A stretch of DNA of 64,000 bases from VRUE01 sp963774555 (GTDB taxonomy: Bacteria; Actinomycetota; Thermoleophilia; Solirubrobacterales; 70-9), in NCBI GenBank assembly GCA_963774555.1, contig CAVZFL010000001.1, positions 1,426,001 to 1,490,000 on the forward strand. Reading direction: 5' to 3'. Below are positions 1 through 7,416 of this stretch, piece by piece. A model generated the notes under the pieces. The model did not search any database. It was not told the origin of the DNA and saw nothing but the letters and a program-made list of their open reading frames with translations. Made by a program: the position numbers and the translations under genes. Positions within the stretch are counted from its first letter, which is position 1, and each line of letters begins with the position of its first letter.

Positions 1-378
1 GGACTGCTGGATCCAGTAGGTGAAGTCGCGGCCGCAGGCGGTGTGGCTGAAGCTGTCGCAACTCAGCACGTCCGCCGCCTTCTCTGCGGTGGAGAGGTCC
101 AGTTGCGGGGAGTCGTTGAGCTCGCCCAGTCCTGAGTGGGTGCGGGCGAAGCCGGTCATGCAGCGCATCGACTGCAGTTGGGCTTCGGGGGAGGCGGCGG
201 GATTGGCCTGGTTGGGGCAGGCCGTCGCCGGTGCGATCAGCGAGGTCGACGACTGGGCGGGAAGATTGCGCCGCGCCGCGGTCCGCTGATACTGGACCCC
301 CATTGCAGCCGCGGTTGACGTCGCGGTCAGCATGATGGCCAGTGCGATCGCCGCGAGGAATGAGAGCTTCGCCGTCAT
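1..378 (-). CDS. CAP-domain (SCP/PR-1-like) secreted protein, C-terminus off the window
   Basis: The gene reads from ATG at 378 leftward through the window edge, giving 126 residues without a stop. Residues 1-25 form a signal peptide (MTAKLSFLAAIALAIMLTA followed by an Ala-rich cleavage region). The mature part contains SPEAQLQSMRCMTGFARTHS and later LSCDSFSHTACGRDFTYWIQ, the pattern of bacterial CAP/SCP-like domains, in which a His in the SHTACG-type segment is one of the conserved cavity residues. CAP proteins are extracellular and their function in actinobacteria is mostly unknown. The gene is divergent from the acyl-CoA dehydrogenase at 551. Family assignment is from motif recognition; the fold cannot be confirmed because the C-terminal half is missing. 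Confidence 0.72.
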   Translation of the reverse strand, partial: MTAKLSFLAAIALAIMLTATSTAAAMGVQYQRTAARRNLPAQSSTSLIAPATACPNQANPAASPEAQLQSMRCMTGFARTHSGLGELNDSPQLDLSTAEKAADVLSCDSFSHTACGRDFTYWIQQS

Positions 379-550
379 CGCTTCTCTTCTCGTCAGGCGG
401 CACCGCGCGCAATAGGCGTCTGCGGAGCCTGGACGTATGTCCTACCACGCCTACCGGCGCCGGCTGAGGCATCTTGCGGCTGCCGGGGGGACCCGGCGGG
501 GCGGCGCCGATATCCTTCCGCTCCCGTCCCATCCCGACCGAGCAGGAGCC

Positions 551-1765
551 ATGGCCGTAGACACCGCCGCCTTCCGTGAGCAGACCGACGAGCAGCAGGC
601 GATCACCGAAATGGTGCGCCAGTTCGCCGACGAGAAGATCATCCCCAACGCCGAGCACTTCGATCACGAGGACACTTTCCCCGAGGAGATCGTCGAGGAA
701 ATGAAGGAGCTCGGCCTCTTCGGGGTGACGATTCCCGAAGAGTACGGCGGCATGGGGCTCGATCTGACGACCTACGCGATGATCGTCGAAGAGCTCTCGC
801 GCGGCTGGATCTCGATCTCCGGCGTCGTCAACACCCACTTCATCGGCTCCTACCTCTTGATGAAGTTCGGCACCGACGAGCAGAAGGACTACTTCCTGCC
901 GAAGATGGCGACCGGCGAGATCCGCGCCGCCTTCTCGCTCTCGGAGCCCGAGGTCGGCTCCGACGTGCAGGGGATCAAGTCGACCGCCAAGAAGGGCGAG
1001 GACGGCAACTGGGAGCTGAACGGGCAGAAGATGTGGGTCACCAACGGCCTCGGCTCCAGCGTCGTCTTCGTGCTGATGAAGACCGACCCCCAGGCAGAAC
1101 CGGCCTACAAGGGGATGACCTGCTTCATCACCGAGAAGAAGCCGTGGGAGGAAATCAACGAGGGCGACTTCAAGGGGCTGAACGTGCCGCCCAAGATCAA
1201 GAAGATGGGCTACAAGGGCGTCGAGTCGACCGAGCTCGTCTACGACGGTTACCGCTGCCCGCCCGAGCGCGTGCTCGGCGGCGAGGAGGCGGGGGTCGGC
1301 GAGGGCTTCGTGCAGATGATGGACGCGCTCGAGGTCGGCCGGGTCAACGTCGCCGCCCGCGGCGTCGGCATCGCCCAGCGGGCCCTCGAGCTCGCCCTCC
1401 GCTACAGCCAGGAGCGCAAGACCTTCGGCAAGCCGATCGCCCAGCACCAGGCGATCCAGTTCAAGCTCGCCGACATGGCGACCAAGGTCGAGGCCGCCCG
1501 CCTCGTCACCCGCAAGGCGGCGCGGATGAAGGACGCCGGCGCGCGCTCCGACCTGGAGGCCGGGATGGCCAAGCTGCTCGCCTCGGAGACCGGCAAGGAG
1601 TGCGTCGAGGAGTGCTTCCGCATCCACGGCGGCTACGGCTACTCGAAGGAGTACGAGATCGAGCGCCTATACCGCGACGCACCGCTGCTGCTGATCGGCG
1701 AGGGGACCTCGGAGATCCAGCGCATGGTTATCGGCAAGAAGCTCCTCCAACGCCACAAGATCTAG
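551..1765 (+). CDS. Acyl-CoA dehydrogenase, probable (2S)-methylsuccinyl-CoA dehydrogenase
   Basis: 404-residue FAD acyl-CoA dehydrogenase. ATG 551 is preceded by AGGAGCC and gives a standard N-terminus; the open frame extends upstream to 437 but that part is low-complexity. Seen: FAD/substrate segment FSLSEPEVGSD (about 130-140), KMWVTNG, the helical bundle RKTFGKPIAQHQAIQFKLAD, and the C-terminal IGEGTSEIQRMVIG containing the putative catalytic Glu. The sequence closely follows the ACAD that lies in the ccr-ecm cluster of Streptomyces, including GWISISGVVNTHF and YRDAPLLLIGEGTS. That enzyme is assigned to oxidation of methylsuccinyl-CoA to mesaconyl-CoA in the ethylmalonyl-CoA pathway. Because ccr, ecm and a matching MaoC hydratase are in the same 16 kb, I favour that role; a general short-chain ACAD is the alternative. 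Confidence 0.85.
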   Translation: MAVDTAAFREQTDEQQAITEMVRQFADEKIIPNAEHFDHEDTFPEEIVEEMKELGLFGVTIPEEYGGMGLDLTTYAMIVEELSRGWISISGVVNTHFIGSYLLMKFGTDEQKDYFLPKMATGEIRAAFSLSEPEVGSDVQGIKSTAKKGEDGNWELNGQKMWVTNGLGSSVVFVLMKTDPQAEPAYKGMTCFITEKKPWEEINEGDFKGLNVPPKIKKMGYKGVESTELVYDGYRCPPERVLGGEEAGVGEGFVQMMDALEVGRVNVAARGVGIAQRALELALRYSQERKTFGKPIAQHQAIQFKLADMATKVEAARLVTRKAARMKDAGARSDLEAGMAKLLASETGKECVEECFRIHGGYGYSKEYEIERLYRDAPLLLIGEGTSEIQRMVIGKKLLQRHKI

Positions 1766-1784
1766 ATGGAGCGCCGCTAACCAC

Positions 1785-2147
1785 ATGGCGTCCACCCCGG
1801 ACCTGATCAAAACGGCCGTCGAGCGGTTTCAGGCCGAGGTCCCGGCGCTGCAGAAACTGAAACTGGTCTTCGGCCTCGAACTGAAGGCCAAACACGACAT
1901 CCAGCTCTACCGGGTCGAGGTGCCTGGCCCGGTGATCAAGAAGGACCTCGCCCAGGACGAGCGCATCCTGGTCCAGATCGACCGTCCCCAATTCAACGAG
2001 CTGGCCGAGAACGGCACCGTGAAGAGCTACCGCAAGGCCTATGAGACCGGCCACATCAAGGCCACCGGCGACTCAAACGTGAAGAAGCTGATCGCCCAGG
2101 TCGTCGAACGCCACGAGGAACGTACCCGCCTCAAAAAGGCCCACTGA
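1785..2147 (+). CDS. Small conserved protein, possibly SCP2-like
   Basis: 120-residue cytosolic protein starting at ATG 1785, 19 nt after the acyl-CoA dehydrogenase stop, so probably co-transcribed with it. There is no signal peptide or membrane segment. The C-terminal half (FNELAENGTVKSYRKAYETG, then HIKATGDSNVKKLI) follows the spacing of sterol-carrier-protein-2 domains, where a Y/F..G.IK..GD.....L stretch closes the lipid-binding cavity. That resemblance is weak and is inference. If correct, it could present or store acyl-CoA or lipid for the neighbouring dehydrogenase. Confidence 0.55.
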   Translation: MASTPDLIKTAVERFQAEVPALQKLKLVFGLELKAKHDIQLYRVEVPGPVIKKDLAQDERILVQIDRPQFNELAENGTVKSYRKAYETGHIKATGDSNVKKLIAQVVERHEERTRLKKAH

Positions 2148-2155
2148 GCGGCACG

Positions 2156-3031
2156 GTGTCTCGCCCGCTTCGCTTCTTCCTCGCAGCCATCGCGGTGGGT
2201 CTTTTCGCCTGCGACGGTGGGCTGGCCGCGGCCAAGCCGTTTTGTGATGGCACCATCGCCCGCGACTATGAGGCCCCCTTCAGCCAAATGCCGCCGGTGC
2301 GTCCTCCTCCGGAAGGCGAACTCCCCTTCGGGCCGCGCAACATGAGCATGTTCAGGGTCGATTGGAGGAGCGTCGCGCTTCGCGGCGGCAATCTCGGCTA
2401 TCGCTTTGGGGCCAAGGACGCAGGCACCCGCACGCTGCGCCTGAACTGGGACGTCACAGCGAGGCTGATCGCCGTCGATACGCGCGGACGTCCGGTTCGT
2501 GAGGTGGGTCGAGTGCACAAACGCTTCACGTCGGTGAGCGGATATGACGAGCGCGGCTATGACCTGCCGGAATTCGTCTTCCCCGCCAAGCACGTCGGCC
2601 TGTACCGCTTCGACCTCTCCTTTCGGAGCCTGCGCGGCAGGGCGCTCGGCCGTTATCGCGAGTACTTCCGCGTCCTACGGCGCACCGTGAAGATGGACCT
2701 GCGCCTGAGCTCGACCCGCTTCCATCCCGGCGAAACCGCCTACGCCCGGATGGCGAATCTCGGCACCAACGGGCTGAACGTGCCCTTTCGCTACGCAGTC
2801 GAACGGCTCGACGGCACGACCTGGGTTGGCGCGGGTGCGACGGTAACCCCCGGCGATGCGCTTTCTCCTGACGAAAACTGGTGGATGCAGGGCGGCGAAT
2901 TCGTCCCTTGCACCGAATATGAAATCCCTCTTGGCGCGGAGCCCGGGCGCTACCGGGTGCGCACCTCGGTTCAGCCGTTTGGCTCTCGCCGGCACCCGTT
3001 GCTCACCGCCGGCTTCTCCGTGCAGTCGTAG
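2156..3031 (+). CDS. Secreted protein of unknown function
   Basis: 291 residues from GTG 2156, 8 nt after the preceding stop. Residues 1-26 are a signal peptide (RFFLAAIAVGLFACDGGLAA). The mature protein contains several beta-rich stretches such as LRLNWDVTARLIAVDTRGR, YRFDLSFRSLRGRALGRYRE and PGRYRVRTSVQPFG, consistent with immunoglobulin-like or similar beta-sandwich domains. Two Cys residues (in AKPFCDGT and EFVPCTEYE) could form a disulfide. I do not recognise a named family. It is convergent with the next gene, whose stop is 4 nt away. Confidence 0.7.
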   Translation: MSRPLRFFLAAIAVGLFACDGGLAAAKPFCDGTIARDYEAPFSQMPPVRPPPEGELPFGPRNMSMFRVDWRSVALRGGNLGYRFGAKDAGTRTLRLNWDVTARLIAVDTRGRPVREVGRVHKRFTSVSGYDERGYDLPEFVFPAKHVGLYRFDLSFRSLRGRALGRYREYFRVLRRTVKMDLRLSSTRFHPGETAYARMANLGTNGLNVPFRYAVERLDGTTWVGAGATVTPGDALSPDENWWMQGGEFVPCTEYEIPLGAEPGRYRVRTSVQPFGSRRHPLLTAGFSVQS

Positions 3032-3034
3032 CTC

Positions 3035-4039
3035 TCAGCGCGATTTGGGTCGCAGGATGCGGAAGCGATATCGCGCCGCCGGCGATTCGTTGCCGACCGC
3101 GTCCCGGGCCTGGACGCGGAACTCGTAGAGCCCGGGGCTGAGGAGCTCGGGGACGCCGAAGCCGAGCGAGCCGTTGCCGGCTTCGTAGACCGGGCGGGCG
3201 AAGGCAGAGCATTCGTAGGTGGTCATGCAGCGCTGGCGCCAGATCGAGACGTAGCTGTCGAGCGGGTTGGAGCTGTGGAGGGTGGGGCCAGGTGGCCGAA
3301 CCCGACGCAGCGAGGCGTCGAACGGCTGGTAGAAGATGCCCGGGTGGTCGGCTTCAGCGGGAAGGGCATGATCGTCAGCTGATTCGAAGCGGAAGTCTGG
3401 CTTTCCGTCGTGGCTCACCTTGGCTGGTGCCAGCAGCAGGGCCGGGGTCGCGGGCGGCGTCGTATCGAGGAAGATCGAGACTGAGGAGGGGATGGCTTCG
3501 GCGCCGTCCTCGTCGCTCGCCACGACGGTGACCGTGTGGGCTCCGGCGGCGAGATCCGGCGGCATCGGGATTTCTCCCCTGAAAGGGCCGTCGTCGGGTG
3601 TCGCCGCTTCGCTCTGGCCCGGGTGCGGGACGCGGGTCGGCCGGCAGGGCTTGCGCCGGCGCGCACGGGACGCTCTGCGCGGGCATCGCCGCGCGGCGAA
3701 CTCTGATCCGACGACCCGGATGACCCGACAGCACGGCTCGAGCTTTGCGGTGCACGCCACCGGTTGCCCGTCGAGCAGGCAGGAGAAGGAGGCGGTGCTT
3801 CCCAGCGAGTAGGCCCAGCCCGGGTCGGGTTCTTCCGTTTCGAAGAAGGCCAGGCTTTTGTAGTACTCGCCGAACTCGCTGTCTTTTGAGCCGAACTCGC
3901 CTTCTGGCTGTCCGCCGGGCCACAGCTTGATCTTTGGCGGGACCGAATTGGCGTCACCGGCGACCGCGCTCGCTGGACCGGCAAGGAAGCCGGCAAGCAC
4001 GATCGCGACAAATCCCAGCCCCCACCGTCGCGCTCGCAT
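3035..4039 (-). CDS. Secreted protein with beta-sandwich repeats
   Basis: 334 residues from ATG 4039; the open frame continues upstream but overlaps the nucleotide-sugar dehydrogenase, so the signal peptide MRARRWGLGFVAIVLAGFLA decides the start. Features: a Cys-containing segment FSCLLDGQPVACTAKLEPCC like the SFxCxLDGxxxxxC repeats of Thermoleophilia surface proteins, an Ig-like stretch AAGAHTVTVVASDEDGAEA, and a C-terminal domain ending in SPGLYEFRVQARDAVGNESP. This is an exported, probably cell-surface, protein made of several beta-sandwich units. The exact role is unknown. Confidence 0.7.
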   Translation of the reverse strand: MRARRWGLGFVAIVLAGFLAGPASAVAGDANSVPPKIKLWPGGQPEGEFGSKDSEFGEYYKSLAFFETEEPDPGWAYSLGSTASFSCLLDGQPVACTAKLEPCCRVIRVVGSEFAARRCPRRASRARRRKPCRPTRVPHPGQSEAATPDDGPFRGEIPMPPDLAAGAHTVTVVASDEDGAEAIPSSVSIFLDTTPPATPALLLAPAKVSHDGKPDFRFESADDHALPAEADHPGIFYQPFDASLRRVRPPGPTLHSSNPLDSYVSIWRQRCMTTYECSAFARPVYEAGNGSLGFGVPELLSPGLYEFRVQARDAVGNESPAARYRFRILRPKSR

Positions 4040-4071
4040 CGCGCCGATGCTAGAGGAGACGGGACGCACGC

Positions 4072-5319
4072 TTAGAGGCGGATCAGGTTGTCTGCCGCGA
4101 TTCCGCGCGTGACGCCGCGGAAATCGACCAGGATCGGCGTCGCCGCGGCAACCGCTTCGTAGTCGAGGCTCGGGTGGGCGGTAACGATCGCCGTCACGTC
4201 GGAGTCTGCGAGGGCGGAGTCGAGGTCGACCGAGCTGAGGCCGAGCTGTGGAAGCTCGGGCACGTGCGGGTCGTGGTAGGAGACGTCGCCGCCGAGGTCG
4301 CGCAGCAGGGTGGCGATCTTCAGCGCTGGGGACTCGCGCGTATCGCCGACGCCGGCCTTGTAGCTGACCCCGAGGATGAGGATCTTCGATCCGTGGACCG
4401 GCTTGCCGGCCTCGTTCAGGGCTCGGTCGATTCGTTCGGCGCAGAAGGCGGGCTGGGCCTGGTTCATCTTGCCGGCGAGCTCGATGAACTCCGGGTAGAA
4501 GTCGTGTTCGCGCGCCTTGAAGGCGAGGTAGAAGGGGTCGATCGGCAGGCAGTGGCCACCCATTCCCGGGCCGGGATCGAAGCGCATGAAGCCGAAGGGC
4601 TTGGTCGAGGCTGCGTCGATCACCTCCCAGATGTCGATCTTGAGCCGGTCGCAGAGCTGGGCCAGCTCGTTGACGAAGGCGATGTTGACCGAGCGGAAGA
4701 TGTTCTCCAGGAGCTTCGACAGCTCCGCCGTCTCGGGCGAGGAGAGGACGACGACCTCGTCGCAGATCAGCGCGTAGAGAGCACGGGCGCGCTCGGTGCA
4801 CTCGTCGGTCATGCCACCGACCAGCTTCGGCGTGGTGCGGACCGTGTAGTCGGTGCGGCCGGGGTCGATGCGCTCCGGCGAGAAGGCGAGGAAGAAGTCG
4901 CTGCCTGTTGCGAGACCCGACTCCTCGAGGATCGGCGCCAGGCGCTCGCGAGTGGTGCCGGGGTAGGTGGTCGACTCGAGCACGACCAGCTGACCGGCCT
5001 GGAGCACCTGGGAGAGCGCCTTGCCGGCGTCGAGCAGGTAGCTGAGGTCGGGCTCGCGCGAGCCGGTCAGCGGCGTCGGCACGCAGATGATCACCGCGTC
5101 GCAGGAGGCGAGGTCGGCGTGGCGAGTGGTGGGCTTCAGCCGCTCGCCGAGCGGCGCCAGGGCGGCGCTCGGAATGTCCTCGATGTAGCTCTCGCCGCGT
5201 TCGAGGCTCTCCACCTTGCGGGTGTCGGCGTCGAGCGCGACCACGTCGTGATCGCTCTCCGCGAAGGCGACCGCAAGCGGCAGGCCGACGTAGCCGAGGC
5301 CGATGATTCCGATCTTCAT
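4072..5319 (-). CDS. UDP-N-acetylhexosamine 6-dehydrogenase (nucleotide-sugar dehydrogenase)
   Basis: 415-residue NAD-dependent UDP-sugar dehydrogenase that oxidises the C6 hydroxyl of the sugar to a carboxylate in two steps, for surface polysaccharide synthesis. ATG 5319 begins MKIGIIGLGYVGLPLAVAF, the N-terminal Rossmann GxGxxG motif. The catalytic Cys lies in GPGMGGHCLPIDPFYL; the GGHC.PIDP form is typical of the UDP-GlcNAc/UDP-ManNAc branch (WbpA, TviB, WecC) rather than UDP-glucose dehydrogenase. The C-terminal UDP-binding domain includes LILGVSYKAGVGDTRESPAL. Length is normal. No glycosyltransferases are adjacent, so the polysaccharide it serves cannot be inferred here. Confidence 0.88.
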   Translation of the reverse strand: MKIGIIGLGYVGLPLAVAFAESDHDVVALDADTRKVESLERGESYIEDIPSAALAPLGERLKPTTRHADLASCDAVIICVPTPLTGSREPDLSYLLDAGKALSQVLQAGQLVVLESTTYPGTTRERLAPILEESGLATGSDFFLAFSPERIDPGRTDYTVRTTPKLVGGMTDECTERARALYALICDEVVVLSSPETAELSKLLENIFRSVNIAFVNELAQLCDRLKIDIWEVIDAASTKPFGFMRFDPGPGMGGHCLPIDPFYLAFKAREHDFYPEFIELAGKMNQAQPAFCAERIDRALNEAGKPVHGSKILILGVSYKAGVGDTRESPALKIATLLRDLGGDVSYHDPHVPELPQLGLSSVDLDSALADSDVTAIVTAHPSLDYEAVAAATPILVDFRGVTRGIAADNLIRL

Positions 5320-5409
5320 CGCGCGAGAGTCTAGCCTTGCCTTAGGCGGTCGCACCGGCGCGGCCCGGTAGCATGCCGCGCCGCCAACCCGACAGGAGAA
5401 GAACCGAGA

Positions 5410-5955
5410 ATGAGCGAGCAGACTTTCGAGTTGACCACCGACCAGGCCGAGCGCGAGGCTTCCGGCGCGCACGCCTACGGCCGCTACCTCGAGGAGTTCG
5501 AGGTCGGCGCCGTCTACAAGCACTGGCCGGCGAAGACGGTGACCGAGTCAGACGACCACCTCTTCTGCCTGATCACGATGAACCACCACCCGCTGCACCT
5601 CAACGACGTCTACGCGGCGGGCTCCCAGCAGGGCCGCAACGTCGTCGTCGGCCCGCTCGTCTACTCGCTCGCCCTTGGCATGTCGGTCTCCGACGTCTCC
5701 GGCAAGGCGATCGCCAACCTGGCGACCGAAGACCTCAGCCACCCCAACCCGGTCTTTCACGGCGACACCCTCTTCTGCGAGACCGAGGTGCTCGAGGTCA
5801 AGCCCTCGAAATCGAAGCCCGATCGCGGCGTGGTCAAGGTCCACACCCGCGTCCTCAACCAGGACGGCGTCCTCGTAGCCGAGTTCAAGCGCCTGGTGCT
5901 GGTGCCGCGCAAGAACCCGGGTGAGGCCCCGGCCCCCGAGAGCGCCCTCGAGTAA
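5410..5955 (+). CDS. MaoC-family hydratase, probable mesaconyl-CoA hydratase
   Basis: 181-residue single hot-dog enoyl-CoA hydratase. Seen: FEVGAVYKHWPAKTVTESDD, the active-site region ITMNHHPLHLND (Asp/His pair of R-hydratases in the preceding D..L and N-H-H-P-x-H motif), LGMSVSDVSGKAIANL and HPVFHGDTL-type segment. The sequence is strongly similar to the MaoC protein encoded beside the CitE-like lyase, ccr and ecm in Streptomyces, which is the presumed mesaconyl-CoA hydratase of the ethylmalonyl-CoA pathway (mesaconyl-CoA to beta-methylmalyl-CoA). ATG 5410 has a GGAGAAG ribosome site. The gene stands alone between two oppositely oriented genes. Confidence 0.82.
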   Translation: MSEQTFELTTDQAEREASGAHAYGRYLEEFEVGAVYKHWPAKTVTESDDHLFCLITMNHHPLHLNDVYAAGSQQGRNVVVGPLVYSLALGMSVSDVSGKAIANLATEDLSHPNPVFHGDTLFCETEVLEVKPSKSKPDRGVVKVHTRVLNQDGVLVAEFKRLVLVPRKNPGEAPAPESALE

Positions 5956-5960
5956 GCCAC

Positions 5961-5991
5961 TTGTACAGTTTTCCCGTACAAGAATGTACGG
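5961..5991. promoter_or_regulatory. Dyad operator upstream of the broken ATPase gene
   Basis: A perfect 7-bp inverted repeat, CCGTACA-AGAA-TGTACGG at 5974-5991, overlaps the GTG (5991) that starts the ATPase remnant. A further half-site TTGTACA lies at 5961-5967. TTGTAC/GTACAA also pair as a 6-bp dyad across 5961-5981. Such GTAC-centred dyads are typical operators; the cognate regulator is not identifiable from the window. Confidence 0.5.
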
Positions 5992-6795
5992 TGAACCCGT
6001 TCAACCGTCTCGGTGGCGGGAGTCGGTGTGAGCATCGCCGCCTCTCGCTCGCCCGGTCCCGCCGCGGACGAGGGGCGCGCGGCCTTGCTGGAGCTGCTCG
6101 ACGTTCCCAGTCGCCTGCACGACAGCGATGGCGAGATGACCGTCGTCTGCATTGACGAGTTCCAGGATCTGCTCGTCGCAGACGACGCCCTTGACGGCTT
6201 GGTGCGCTCCGTCGTTCAACATCATGGCGAGGCCGCTGCCTACGTCTTCGCCGGCAGTCAGCCATCGCTGATGCACGCTCTCTTCTCCGAGCAGGAGCGT
6301 CCCTTCTACGGTCAGGCGCGCCCCCTTGAGCTTCCTCCGCTGCCCGTGGCTGAGGCGGCACACGACATCGAAGCCCTGCTGAGGGCGGACGATCTCGATC
6401 CAGGCGTGGCCGTCGACGAGCTGCTCGCGTTCAGCAAGGGTCACCCGCAGCGCACGATCCTCCTCGCGCACCACCTCTACAACCTCCTTGCCGAGCCCGA
6501 GCGGACCGACGACCTGGTGGCGGAGGCGATCGAACGTGCGCTGCGGGAAACCCGTGACGCCCACCAGGCGGCCTGGGACGGGATCGGCAGGAACGAGCGC
6601 CTGGTCCTACTTGCGCTTGGCGACGGCCAAGCGCCCACCGGCAGCATCGTCGCCAGCGAGCACCGAGTCGCTCGCTCCACGCTTCAGCAGGCGCTCGACC
6701 GGTTGCTCGATGACGGACGCCACGTGCGGCGGCACGCCGATGGCAGGCCCCACCTGCTCGATCCGCTCTTTGCCGAGTGGCTCAGGCGGCGCTGA
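5991..6795 (+). pseudogene. AAA/archaeal-type ATPase remnant, Walker A region deleted
   Basis: The downstream part (6013-6795, 260 codons) is recognisably a COG1672-type predicted ATPase: Walker B-like TVVCIDEFQDLL, sensor segment YVFAGSQPSLMHALF, FSKGHPQRTILLAHHLYNLL, and a C-terminal winged helix (STLQQALDRLLDDG). There is no Walker A (GxxxxGKT) anywhere. At 5991 a GTG opens with VNPFNRLGG, matching the conserved MNPF start of this family, but in a different frame from the body. The simplest reading is an internal deletion of roughly 100 codons that removed the P-loop and shifted the frame. An in-frame GTG at 6013 could still express a truncated protein. Nucleotide hydrolysis is not expected. 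Confidence 0.65.
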
Positions 6796-6817
6796 GTTGC
6801 TCGCGAGCGATCGGTCT

Positions 6818-7384
6818 TCAGTGGGCCTCGTCTGAGGCGTGGGCGGGGGGCCTTGACTCCTCGGCTAGGGATGTGATCTCCAGGGGGCCCTGAGCGGCCT
6901 CTTCCAGGACCTCGCTGGCCTCTTCGGCGGAGCGGGCGTAGAGCTCGACCAGCATGTGGACGACGATCTGGTCCTCGTCGTGCTTGTGGAACCGGACGTG
7001 GGTGAAGAACTCGCGCACGCCGGCCTCGCCGAAGGCGCCGTAGGTGAGGAACTCGGTCGCTTCGGGGCCGGCGCAGGTCTCGACCCGGTCCTGGTCGACC
7101 CGGACCGTGCAGGACGCGACCCAGGGGGTGCCGGCGACCATCCGCTCCCAGCGGTCCTCGATCGGGACGACGACGTTGTCCTGGAAGGTCAGATGGGGCT
7201 GGTCGTGCATGCAGTCGACGCACTGCACCAGGGCCTCCTGGACCTCGTCGATGCCCTCGGCGAGAACGCCGGTCTCCGGGTCGACCCGGCGGATCGCGTC
7301 GTAGTGGATCTGGATCTCGAGGTTCTGGGACCAGCAGCGGTAGCAGCGCAGCCAGGCCGAGCGGTCCCCGTTGAGCTCGCTCAT
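6818..7384 (-). CDS. Conserved hypothetical protein with a zinc-ribbon-like Cys pattern
   Basis: 188 residues from ATG 7384. Two CxxC pairs, CYRCW (about 14-18) and CVDCMHDQ (about 55-62), suggest a structural zinc. The remainder is acidic and has the fold-like core WVASCTVRVDQDRVETCAGP and HVRFHKHDEDQIVVHMLVEL. No signal peptide or membrane span. It is 32 nt from the Fic gene, same strand and downstream of it, so may be in its transcript. I do not recognise the family. Confidence 0.62.
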   Translation of the reverse strand: MSELNGDRSAWLRCYRCWSQNLEIQIHYDAIRRVDPETGVLAEGIDEVQEALVQCVDCMHDQPHLTFQDNVVVPIEDRWERMVAGTPWVASCTVRVDQDRVETCAGPEATEFLTYGAFGEAGVREFFTHVRFHKHDEDQIVVHMLVELYARSAEEASEVLEEAAQGPLEITSLAEESRPPAHASDEAH

Positions 7385-7416
7385 CGGCTCATTGTGGCGC
7401 GCCGGCCATCTCGACG

